In this document: piece after piece, positions 29,119-36,941 of the stretch
Layout of the letters: every line of letters begins with the position of its first letter
Position numbering within the stretch: position 1 is the stretch's first letter
From: Spirochaetaceae bacterium
GTDB taxonomy: Bacteria; Spirochaetota; Spirochaetia; Treponematales; Rectinemataceae
Length of the DNA stretch: 64,000 nt
Assembly: GCA_025356015.1 (NCBI GenBank)
Contig: JANXYO010000036.1
Span: 1 to 64,000, forward strand
Direction: 5' to 3'
The notes under the pieces: generated by a model
The model's input: only the letters and a program-made list of their open reading frames with translations
What the model was told of the DNA's origin: nothing
The model's database searches: none
Position numbers and translations under genes: made by a program

Positions 29119-30551
29119 GCATCAGGTGGCGCCTCCTCGTGTTCTTCGCCCTCGTCATCGGCGCGGGGGGCCTCATGACCTTCATGCTAGTCAGGCGGGC
29201 CGCCGAGACCCAGCTGCGCAGCTATGCATTTACGGGCGACGCGGAGAAGGCCAAGGTCTACGCCGGGATCCTCGCCGAGTACTACGCCGAGCATATGGCC
29301 GGATGGGTGGTGCCGAGGAGCTTGCCCGAGGTGTCGGCCACGATGTGGCCCTCGCCGTCGGCGACGGCGATCCGGTCCGACAGGAGGGCGCTGATCGTGG
29401 AGAAGGTGTGGGCCGCGGCGGGGGAGAAGCTCGCCTCGCCCTTGATCTTCTCGTCGAGCTTGGCGAAGACGTAGGACGGCATCTCGGAGAGGAAGGTCTG
29501 CAGGCCCCCCCAGCCCCTGAAGGTCGAGTCGACCATGGAGCCGACGAGGACTGTGCCGATGCGTCTGAAGTCGGCCATGATCGGGACGCCCTGGGCGAGG
29601 TGCATCCCCGGGGCCAACGAGCTCTTCCTCGCCAAGCTCATGAAGACCCTGTCGATCGCGATCCTCGTCTCGGCCGCCCTGGCCGCCCTCCTCGGCCTCG
29701 GCCTGTCCATCCAGATCACGAGGCCCCTGGCCCTCCTCGACGGGGCTGCGCGGAGGATAGCCGCGGGCGAGCTCGCGGTGATGGTGCCGGTCAGCGGGAG
29801 GGACGAGGTGGCGAGCCTCTCAGCCTCCTTCAACGCGATGACGGAGGAGCTGAAGCGGCTCGACGAGGCCAAGCGGAGGATCATCGCCGACTCGGCCCAC
29901 GAGCGGCGGACCCGGGTCACCCTCATCCGTGGCCTCCTCGAGGGCGTGATCGACGGGGTCCACCCCCTCGACATGGACATGATCAAGAGCGTCCACGACG
30001 AGACCCTGCGGCTCTCGCGGCTCATCGACATGCTCCACGAGCTCGAGCTCATCGACTCGGGCGAGCTGAAGCTGTCCCTCGACGAGGTCGAGCTCATCCC
30101 CGCCCTCGAGAAGGCGGCGAGCCTCTTCGGCCCCTCGGCGGGGGAGAAGGGGATCTGCATCGAGGTCGGGCGCCCGGATACTGATGGGGCCCGAGCGCGG
30201 GTCGATGTCCTGCGCTTCGACGAGGTCCTCTATAACCTGATCGGGAACGCCATCAAGTACAGCCCCAAGGGGGGCAAGGTGCTCTGCACAGCCCGCCGCG
30301 CTGGCCCTTCGGTCCGAGTCGCCATCGAGGACTCGGGCCCGGGCATCCCCGAGCCCGAGAGGGAAAAGGTCTTCGAGCGCTTCTACCGCATGGACAAGTC
30401 CCGGGCCCAAGACTCGGGAGGCAGGGGCCTTGGCCTCTCGATAGGCTTCGAGATCGTCAAGGCCCACGGCGGGAGCATCGGGATCGAGGACTCGCCGCTC
30501 GGCGGCTCCTCCTTCGTCGTGACCCTCCCTGCCATCCCCACCCCAGCCTAG
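29115..30551 (+). pseudogene. Sensor histidine kinase with inverted sensor segment
   Basis: The gene should encode a 478-residue kinase: first membrane helix (about residues 7-27), periplasmic sensor, second helix (about 175-200), HAMP domain, HisKA, and HATPase (NLIGNAIKYSP, DSGPGIPEPE, GGRGLGLSIG). The frame from ATG 29115 makes sense for 60 residues, then turns into nonsense and meets a stop at 29472. The original frame resumes at about 29607 and continues to 30551. The missing sensor is present on the opposite strand between 29297 and 29605 (see next entry). In addition, the histidine box reads HERRTR where HELRTP is expected, with the key Leu and Pro changed to Arg. As written the gene cannot give a full kinase. 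Confidence 0.88.
29297..29605 (-). other. Two adjacent blocks inverted in place inside the kinase gene
   Basis: Block A (29297-29515, 219 bp) reads on the minus strand as a kinase sensor domain from GWGGLQTFLSEMP to LLGTTHPA, including RIAVADGEGHIVADTSG. Block B (29516-29605, 90 bp) reads on the minus strand from MHLAQGVPIM to GSMVDSTF. The natural order is A then B, yet each is reversed in its own place. Turning each block around gives kinase residues AEH, A, B, then PGANELFLAKL without a frame change, since both lengths and the whole interval are multiples of three. The ends of A carry an imperfect inverted repeat (GGCCGGATGGG at 29297 against GGCTGGGGGGG read backwards from 29515). A palindrome GGTCGAGTCGACC lies at 29522-29534. 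Confidence 0.85.
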
Positions 30552-31063
30552 CCCCTCTTCTTCCAGTACGCGAAGTAGGGCGCGACGCCCTCGAGATAGG
30601 CCTTCGAGATCCCGATCGTCTCGCCGAGATCGGTCTTGTCCCCCTCGAGGACGGGCACCGGATTGCATCCGCCCTTGATCTTCTCGACCTGATCAATCCT
30701 GAAGCGGTTGCCGCAGTTCTGGCATACGAATACGTCGCCGACCTGTTTGTAGTAGCCCCTGCCCGACTGGTAGCAGACCTGGCAGGTGTTCAGTGCAGTC
30801 CTGATGGTCCCGTCTGATGCCCTGACCGCGATGATCTCCATGTCGCGGCCCTGGACCTTGTAGGGGATGAAGCTCGCGACGGAAGTGATGGCGTTCTTCT
30901 TGATCACGATGCCGATATCCGAGGCGGGCTTGGTTCCGCTGGCTTGGGCCGAGGCGCTGCCGCTTTGTGCCGAGGCGCCGCCTTGGGCGGAGACGCCGCC
31001 GGGCACCAATAGTATCAGGCCGGCCAGGGTGAGGAGGGAAAGAGTTCTGGATCCGAGTTTCAT
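30548..31063 (-). CDS. DUF2318-type exported metal or Fe-S binding protein
   Basis: A 171-residue protein with a signal peptide (about residues 1-26, ending VSAQ) and a low-complexity Gln/Ala/Ser linker. The conserved part has CQVC and CQNCG spaced by about 18 residues, with GGCNPVPV following, the pattern of the DUF2318 family of putative Fe-S or metal-binding proteins. It should act in the periplasm. It converges with the kinase gene, and their stop codons share bases at 30548-30551. Confidence 0.85.
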   Translation of the reverse strand: MKLGSRTLSLLTLAGLILLVPGGVSAQGGASAQSGSASAQASGTKPASDIGIVIKKNAITSVASFIPYKVQGRDMEIIAVRASDGTIRTALNTCQVCYQSGRGYYKQVGDVFVCQNCGNRFRIDQVEKIKGGCNPVPVLEGDKTDLGETIGISKAYLEGVAPYFAYWKKRG

Positions 31064-31168
31064 GCGCTACCCCCGTTGCGAGCTGGGGGTCATGCTAACC
31101 GGCTTGTGTGAACCTAGGATGAAGGGGGGCTGTGGATGGTGAGAATTCGGAGGGGGGCGACCGCGGCC

Positions 31169-32379
31169 TCAGGCCGCATTCCCGCCAATGAGCCACAACC
31201 CCACTCCTATCGCGCCTGCGAGGAGGACGAGCAGCGGCTCGGGCAGCTTGGTGAACCAAAGGATCGCGAGGCTCGAGAGGGCGATCGCGGCCGTGGGTAT
31301 GTCCGAGATAGCCTTCTCCCCGAGGATGACCACGGCCCCCGCTATCGCGCCCGTCGCGGCGGCGGTCACGCCCTGGACGAAGGCCTTCAGGTGCGGGTCA
31401 TCGCGATGCCTCCTGAACCAGGCCGCGGGGAAGATCGTGAAAAGGCAGACGGGCAGGAAGATGCCGACAGCGGAGACGAGGGCGCCCGGGAGCTGGGCCA
31501 CGATGTAGCCAATGAAGACCACGGTGATGACGACCGGCCCCGGCGTAATCATCGCCACGGCGACGGCGTCGAGGAACTGCTTTCGCTGAGCCAATGGTAC
31601 TGCTCGACGACGCCCTGATGCAGGAAGGGAACGATGGCCAGGCCGCTGCCGAAGACGAAGGCTCCGGCCTTGATAAAGAAAAGGAAGAGGGTCAGGAGGC
31701 TCGACCCGGCGACGAGGGGGGTGGCAAGGGCCGTCACCCCGATCGCTGCAGAGACCGGCGATACCGCGAGCGGGCGTGGCTGTCCGCGGAGCCAGGGCGG
31801 TGGGGCCCTGACCAGGAGGACCACGAGCCCTGCGACGATGAAGACCCAGGCGAGCTCGGTCCTCGTGAAGTAGGTCGTGGCCATGAGGACGGCGAAGATC
31901 CCCCAGGAGAGGGGATCGCGCCTGTTCGTCGACCTCGAGAGCTTGAGCGCGGCGATGGCCACTATCGCGATGATCGCGGCGCCGATCCCGTAGAACAGCG
32001 ACTGCATCCACCACGAGCCGCCGAAGGCCACGTAGAGGACCGAGATCGCCACGACTATGAAGAACGAAGGCAGGACGAAGGCTATGCCCCCGAGGTTCGC
32101 GCCGGCCAGACCCGAGTCGAAGTAGCAGACGCCGATGGCCGTCTGGGCAGCCAGTGGGCCGGGCATGATCTGGGCGAGGGCAAGCCGATACTCGTCCTCG
32201 GCTATCCACTTGCGGCCCTCGACGAGGTCGCGGTGCATGTGGCCGACAAGGGCGACAGGGCCGCCGAATCCGATAGTCCCAAGCTTGAGGAAATACCCGA
32301 TGAGCCGCAGGAGCCGTGTATGGCTCCGGACCCGGCCCTCGTCCGCCTTGGGCGCGGCCGGCCGCGACTCATCGCCCAT
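31169..32379 (-). pseudogene. chrA: Chromate transporter (CHR family), frameshifted
   Basis: The ATG at 32379 opens a two-domain CHR transporter. The first domain has GTIGFGGPVALVGHMHRDLV and QIMPGPLAAQTAIG blocks. The second has GAFVFGSGLAIVPFLH. Near 31585, after EQYHWLSE, the frame changes; the rest (QFLDAVAVAMITPGPVVIT through LIGGNAA) continues in another frame to 31169. One missing G in an AAGG run would explain it. Both halves are otherwise intact, so this is a recent lesion or a sequencing error. If intact it would export chromate or a related anion. It overlaps the beta-propeller gene upstream by 11 bases. Confidence 0.87.
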
Positions 32380-33379
32380 CTCGTCCTCCCAGGTCGAACA
32401 CCAGTATCCGCGCGTCCCTGCCTTCCCTTGCGGGGACAGCGACGAAGAGCCGCGCGAGGGCCGGCACGAAGAGGCCGGTCCGCGCGCCCGGACCGGTGGC
32501 CGCGGTATCGACCCTTTCCATCGCGCCCGCCGCGCCGATCCGCCACAGCTCGACCCTGCCCGCGCCCGCGATGAGTATGAGCTCGTCGGGCCTGGGACCG
32601 AAGTAGAGATCGTCGACATCGGCCGGGGCGGCCTTGCGGGAAATCGCCTTGCCGGCCTCGGTGTCGAAGAGAGTGATCTCGGACGGGACATGGCTGTAGT
32701 AGGCGATCCGGTGTCGCTCCTCATCGAGGGCGAGGGGGAAGCTCGAATAAAGGCCGCTCATCGGCCATGAACGCAGGACCGCGGCATCGAGCCTCGAGAG
32801 CTCGAAGAGGCGGTTCGCGGTGGGGACGTTCACGAACACCCGTGTGCCCTCCTCCTCGCCCTGAAGCCCCTCGGGATGGCCAGGGAGCCTGGTGTTCGAA
32901 ACGACCTTGCCCACCACGGGGTCGATGACGGCGAGGCCCCCGCTGCCGTAGCCAAGGACGAGGAGCCCGGGCAGCCTGAGATAGTGTAGGTTGTCGGCCT
33001 CGTCGCCGAAGGGGAATCGCCTCACCACGCGGAATCCGCTGTCCTCGAGCTCGATGAGCTCGCCTGTGTCGCGGCATGCGACGAACAGGGCATGGACGGC
33101 GGGGACAAAGGCGAGGCCCTGGGGTCCGCCAAGGGAGCCGAGGCTCCTCTGCACCCTGCCCGCCGCGAGGTCGATCACCTCGAGCGAATCGTTCTCGAGT
33201 GCCCCGACGAAGAGCCTGTGGCCATCGATGTCGATGTCCACGTGGTCGATCCTGCCCCGCACGCCGGGCAGCTCGATCGTCTGGACGAGGGCTAGCCTGG
33301 ACGGCGGATCCCCGACGAGCCACGTCCCAGCGAGGGAAAAAAGGAGGAGGGGCAAGACAGCTGCGAAAGGTCGGCTCAT
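32369..33379 (-). CDS. Exported YncE-like beta-propeller protein
   Basis: A 336-residue protein from ATG 33379 with a signal peptide (about residues 1-23). The rest is a series of strand repeats with blocks such as HVDIDIDGHRLFVGALEND, GPQGLAFVPAVHALFVACRD and DDLYFGPRPDELILIAG, as in seven-bladed YncE/40-residue YVTN-type propellers. No enzymatic motif. It is located in the periplasm or at the surface. The chromate transporter gene overlaps its 3' end, so both were probably one operon. Confidence 0.83.
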   Translation of the reverse strand: MSRPFAAVLPLLLFSLAGTWLVGDPPSRLALVQTIELPGVRGRIDHVDIDIDGHRLFVGALENDSLEVIDLAAGRVQRSLGSLGGPQGLAFVPAVHALFVACRDTGELIELEDSGFRVVRRFPFGDEADNLHYLRLPGLLVLGYGSGGLAVIDPVVGKVVSNTRLPGHPEGLQGEEEGTRVFVNVPTANRLFELSRLDAAVLRSWPMSGLYSSFPLALDEERHRIAYYSHVPSEITLFDTEAGKAISRKAAPADVDDLYFGPRPDELILIAGAGRVELWRIGAAGAMERVDTAATGPGARTGLFVPALARLFVAVPAREGRDARILVFDLGGRDGR

Positions 33380-33421
33380 AGCATTAACATACTGACGAAG
33401 GCCGCCCCGTATTGGCGCGCC

Positions 33422-33670
33422 CTCAGCCCTTGGCCGCGACCTTGTACTCCTGGTAGACCACGCCCGAGGACAAGGGGGTACACGTGGAGCTTGAACTCGT
33501 CGACGAGGAACGTCGTGTCGAAGAGCCTGCGCTTGGCCGCGGCTTGGCGCAACTCGGTCCTCATCGGCGGTGACGTAATCACCGAGGTGAGGAGGCTCAA
33601 GGCCGAGGCGGGGAAGGACATCCTCATCGACGGCAGCAGCGTGCTCCTCCACAGCCTCATCGCTGCCGGC
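33422..33670. pseudogene. Scrambled remnant of a dihydrofolate reductase-family (RibD-like) gene
   Basis: Pieces of one protein family lie in wrong order and orientation. The minus strand carries KRRLFDTTF, then LVDEFKLHVYPLVLG, then, in a shifted frame, SSGVVYQEYKVAAKG and a stop at 33422. The plus strand carries VLIGGDVITEVRRLKAEAG and DILIDGSSVLLHSLIAAG (about 33555-33665). In intact members the order is GGDV..LIAAG, then VDEFKLHVYPLVLGRG, then KRLFDTT, then SGVVYQEY. So one block is inverted and two are swapped. The junction at TCCTCGGGCGTGG fits both VLGRG and SSGVV, a microhomology. The N-terminal half is missing. The stretch 33671-33714 shows nothing I can name. Confidence 0.75.
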
Positions 33671-33714
33671 GAGCCAGGCCCAAAGGGACCGGGGGACAGG
33701 ACGGCCTGGGCCGC

Positions 33715-33896
33715 GGCAAGAAAAAAGTTTTCGGGTGCCTGAATCTTCCTTCCATCCTTTCGGTTTGCGGTATAGAATGCGGCACAGAGGCGCGGAAAGC
33801 CATGGATGGCAGGCGCGAAAGGACGGAAAACCATGAAGTTGATCGAACGCTTCTCGATCGGTACGGGAGATCGTTTTGGCAGGGAGGGCGTGGCCC
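33715..33896 (+). repeat. uxaE leader, source copy of the repeat at 11758
   Basis: 33715-33803 (89 bp) and 33867-33896 (30 bp) match 11758-11846 and 11848-11877 exactly. Here they are continuous with the uxaE gene, so this is the original copy. A TATAGAAT box at 33771-33778 may be the uxaE promoter -10 element; no good -35 box was found. Confidence 0.9.
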
Positions 33897-35068
33897 AGAT
33901 CGCCGCCTTCGCCAGGGCCCGCGAGGCGGGAGTCTCGGCTGCCATCGTGTGGAACAAGAGCAACCGGGAGCACCTGATCATCGGCACGGGACCTGCCGAC
34001 CAACGCGCCGCCGCCGACGCGGCGGTCAAGGCCTCGAACTGGAAGGGCGCCTACTACGTCGACGCCGACCACATCGGCCTCGGCTCGGTGGACCGCTACG
34101 CCCCGCACTGCGACTTCTTCACGATCGACGTCGCCGATTTCATCGGCAAGAGCGCCGCTCCGGAAGCCGTGAGGGCCTTCGCCTCGAGACACAGGGGCCT
34201 GGTATCGGCGAAGGACCTCCCCACGAAGCTCGACGAGGCGGGCTTGAAGGCCGCGGCGAGCCGTTACCTCGGGGCCGTGGCAGAGGCCGCCAAGGTCTAC
34301 CGCCGCATCGTGGAGCTAAAGAAGGGAGCCGCCTTTGTCGCCGAGGTCTCGATGGACGAGACCGAGACGCCCCAGAGCCCCGCCGAGCTCCTGGTGATCC
34401 TCGCCGCCCTGGCCGACGAGGGGGTGAGCGTCCAGACCATCGCCCCCAAATTCTCAGGCCGCTTCAACAAGGGCGTCGACTACGTGGGCGACACGAAGGC
34501 CTTCCTCGCCGAGTTCGAGGCCGACGTACGCGTCGCGACCTGGTCGGCCAAGGCCTTCGGCCTGCCCCCGAGCCTCAAGCTCTCGGTCCACTCGGGCAGC
34601 GACAAGTTCAGCATCTACGGCGGCATCGCCGAGATAGTGAGGCGTCTCGGGGCCGGCCTCCATCTCAAGACCGCTGGCACGACCTGGCTCGAGGAGCTCG
34701 TCGGCCTCGCCGAAGGCGGCGGAGAGGGACTCGCCATAGCCAAGGAGGTCTACGACTCCGCCTACGCCCGCTACGACGAGCTCGCCGCGCCCTACGCCTC
34801 AGTGATCGACATCGACCGCTCCCGCCTGCCCTCCCCCGCCGAGGTCAAAGCCTGGGACGGCGCCGCCTACGCGGCGGCCCTGCGCCATGTCCAGAGCGAG
34901 AAGCGCTTCAACAAGCACCTGCGCCAGCTCCTCCATGTCGGCTACAAGGTCGCCGCCGAGATGGGTCCGCGCTACCTCGAGGCCCTCGAGGCGCACCGCG
35001 ATTCGGTGTCGCGCAACGTGACCGCCAACCTCTGGGAGCGCCACCTCAGGCCGCTGTTCGTGGAATGA
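33833..35068 (+). CDS. uxaE: Tagaturonate epimerase-type protein
   Basis: A 411-residue protein from ATG 33833, preceded by AGGACGG; an ATG at 33806 is in frame too. It matches the UxaE family by several blocks: IGTGDRFGREG near the start, NKSNREHLIIGTGP, GAYYVDADHIGLGSVDRY, CDFFTIDVADFIGK and SVHSGSDKFSIYG, then HLKTAGTTWLEEL. UxaE interconverts D-tagaturonate and D-fructuronate, an early step in galacturonate use. The ketodeoxygluconate-type kinase and sugar importer 4-9 kb away would fit the same pathway. The family call rests on remembered motifs and should be checked by profile search. Confidence 0.78.
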   Translation: MKLIERFSIGTGDRFGREGVAQIAAFARAREAGVSAAIVWNKSNREHLIIGTGPADQRAAADAAVKASNWKGAYYVDADHIGLGSVDRYAPHCDFFTIDVADFIGKSAAPEAVRAFASRHRGLVSAKDLPTKLDEAGLKAAASRYLGAVAEAAKVYRRIVELKKGAAFVAEVSMDETETPQSPAELLVILAALADEGVSVQTIAPKFSGRFNKGVDYVGDTKAFLAEFEADVRVATWSAKAFGLPPSLKLSVHSGSDKFSIYGGIAEIVRRLGAGLHLKTAGTTWLEELVGLAEGGGEGLAIAKEVYDSAYARYDELAAPYASVIDIDRSRLPSPAEVKAWDGAAYAAALRHVQSEKRFNKHLRQLLHVGYKVAAEMGPRYLEALEAHRDSVSRNVTANLWERHLRPLFVE

Positions 35069-35129
35069 AATCGGAAGCCTGGGCGTCTCTGCGGTTTGTT
35101 TTTCTTGCCCGCTGGCGCCCTGAGCGCGA

Positions 35130-36941
35130 CTACCGTCGCGAAGCCTCGATGTACTCGATGCTCTGGTGCCTGAAATAGGTGTCGTAGAGGGTGGCGTACT
35201 CCCCTCCCCTTGAGAGGAGGACCTGGTGGGCCCCCTCCTCGACTATCCTCCCCTTCTCGATGACCACGATCCTATCGGCGAAACGGACGGTGGAGAGGCG
35301 GTGGGCAATGACGATGGCCGTCCTGGAGGACATCACCGACTCAAGGCCCTCCTGGATCTGGGCCTCGGTGAAGGGGTCGACGCTCGAGGTGGCCTCGTCA
35401 AGGACGAAGATCCGCGGGTCCTTAAGCAGGACCCGGGCAAGGACGACCAGCTGGCGCTGGCCCATGGAAAGCGATGAGCCTCGGTGCCCGGTTACTGTCG
35501 CGAGGCCCGCGGGGAGGTCGTCTACCCAGTCCCCCCGGCCAAGGGAGCGGGCAGCCGCCTCGACTTCGGCGTCGCTGGCCCCGGGATTCGCGTAGCGTAT
35601 GTTGTCAGCGACCGTGCCTGGGAAGAGGAAGGGATCCTGGGACACGAGGCCCACCGCGCCCCGCAGGGAGTCCAGGGAGTAGCCGCGGATGTCGCGGCCG
35701 TCGACGAGGAGCTCCCCTGTCTGGAACTCGTAGAAGCGCATGAGAAGCTTCACGATCGAGGATTTGCCCGCCCCCGTCCTTCCCACGATGGCGAGCTTCT
35801 CCCCCGCGGCTATTCGCAGGGAGAAGTCCTCGAAGACGGACTCCTTGCTCGAATACGAAAAGCCCAGGTGAGCGAACTCGACCTCGCCCTCGATCCTCGC
35901 CGGGCTGTAGGAGTCCGTCTGCCTCACCTTGGGCTCGCGGTCTATGAGGGAGAATACCCGCTCGGCGGCCGAGAGCCCGTCCTGGAGCTGGCTCCAAAAG
36001 GAGGCGATGTTGAGCAGGGGCCACCAGAAGAAGCCCACGGCCTGCATGAAGAGGAACCACTCTCCCATGGTGAGGGTGCCCGAGCGGGCCAGCAGGCCGC
36101 CCGAGTAGGCGACGATGCCGTTGCCCAGGCCCGATGCGAGGGCTATCGCCGGAAAGATCAGCTGGAGGACTATGCCCCTTCTCAGGCCGAAGCGGTAGGC
36201 GAGGCGGTTGTTGTCCTTGAAGCTCTTCCACAGGGCCTTCTCCCGGCGGAAGCCCTTGGCGACGCCGATGCCAGCGACCGATTCCTGGATCTGGGAGTTC
36301 ACCTCAGCGGTCACGCGTTTCGCGTTCAGGGTGACGAAGCGGGCGATCCTCCTGAAGGACAGGGCGATGGCGACGGCCAGCGGAGCCATGGCCAGGAGGA
36401 TTAGGGTGAGCAGGGGGCTCAGGTGGAAGAGGTAGACCAGGAATACCGAGACGAGGATGAGCTGGGAGAAGAAGTCGACGACGAGGCCCACGACATTCGC
36501 GAAGTCCTCGCTGTCGGTCGTGACCCTGCTCACCACCTTGCCCGAGGAGAACTCGTCGTAGAAGGAGAGGTCGTGCTCGACCGCCCGCGCGAAGGCGTCG
36601 CTGCGAAGGCGGAAGATAGTGTCGCCGACGATCTTCCCCGAGAGGAAGTAGCGAAGGTAGTTGAAGAGCCACTCGGCCGCGCCAAAGGCCACGACGGCGG
36701 CGGCGATGAGGCCGAAGACCCAGACCTCGGGCCGCTTCGCCGCGGTGTCGAGGGACTTCGCGACGACGACCTGGGCCGCGAACTCCGAAAGGGACGCGGC
36801 CGCGAGGACGCAGCCCACCAGGGCGATCCGCCGCCGGAAGGGGCGGAAGTATGACCCGATCCGGGTCAAGAGCTGTCGGTCCGAGTATTTCCTGTCGTAG
36901 GCCTCTGACTCGAGGCCGTCCATCACAAAGCCCATTGTCAT
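35130..36941 (-). CDS. ABC exporter half-transporter (canonical nucleotide site)
   Basis: A 603-residue half-transporter from ATG 36941, whose ATGA overlaps the stop of the upstream partner. Six membrane helices lead to an ATPase domain with Walker A GRTGAGKSS, signature LSMGQRQ, Walker B FVLDEATSSVD and switch His in IAHRLST. The catalytic Glu after Walker B is present. With its partner it should form a heterodimeric multidrug/lipid-type exporter in the inner membrane. The substrate is unknown. Confidence 0.92.
   Translation of the reverse strand: MTMGFVMDGLESEAYDRKYSDRQLLTRIGSYFRPFRRRIALVGCVLAAASLSEFAAQVVVAKSLDTAAKRPEVWVFGLIAAAVVAFGAAEWLFNYLRYFLSGKIVGDTIFRLRSDAFARAVEHDLSFYDEFSSGKVVSRVTTDSEDFANVVGLVVDFFSQLILVSVFLVYLFHLSPLLTLILLAMAPLAVAIALSFRRIARFVTLNAKRVTAEVNSQIQESVAGIGVAKGFRREKALWKSFKDNNRLAYRFGLRRGIVLQLIFPAIALASGLGNGIVAYSGGLLARSGTLTMGEWFLFMQAVGFFWWPLLNIASFWSQLQDGLSAAERVFSLIDREPKVRQTDSYSPARIEGEVEFAHLGFSYSSKESVFEDFSLRIAAGEKLAIVGRTGAGKSSIVKLLMRFYEFQTGELLVDGRDIRGYSLDSLRGAVGLVSQDPFLFPGTVADNIRYANPGASDAEVEAAARSLGRGDWVDDLPAGLATVTGHRGSSLSMGQRQLVVLARVLLKDPRIFVLDEATSSVDPFTEAQIQEGLESVMSSRTAIVIAHRLSTVRFADRIVVIEKGRIVEEGAHQVLLSRGGEYATLYDTYFRHQSIEYIEASRR

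Noticed and set aside
29282-30160. Long minus-strand open frame with sensible residues at its C-terminal end
   Set aside because: Its first 190 residues are low-complexity shadow sequence of the kinase. Only the last 105 residues are meaningful, and these are the inverted sensor blocks, not a separate gene.
33783-33835. Possible riboswitch (GCGCGGAAAGCCAT resembles part of a cyclic di-GMP riboswitch) before uxaE
   Set aside because: No supporting paired helices could be drawn around it, and the motif match is partial.
32369-34192. Long 607-residue version of the beta-propeller gene
   Set aside because: The part before ATG 33379 reads through the reductase remnant and the uxaE gene in antisense; a signal peptide begins only at 33379.
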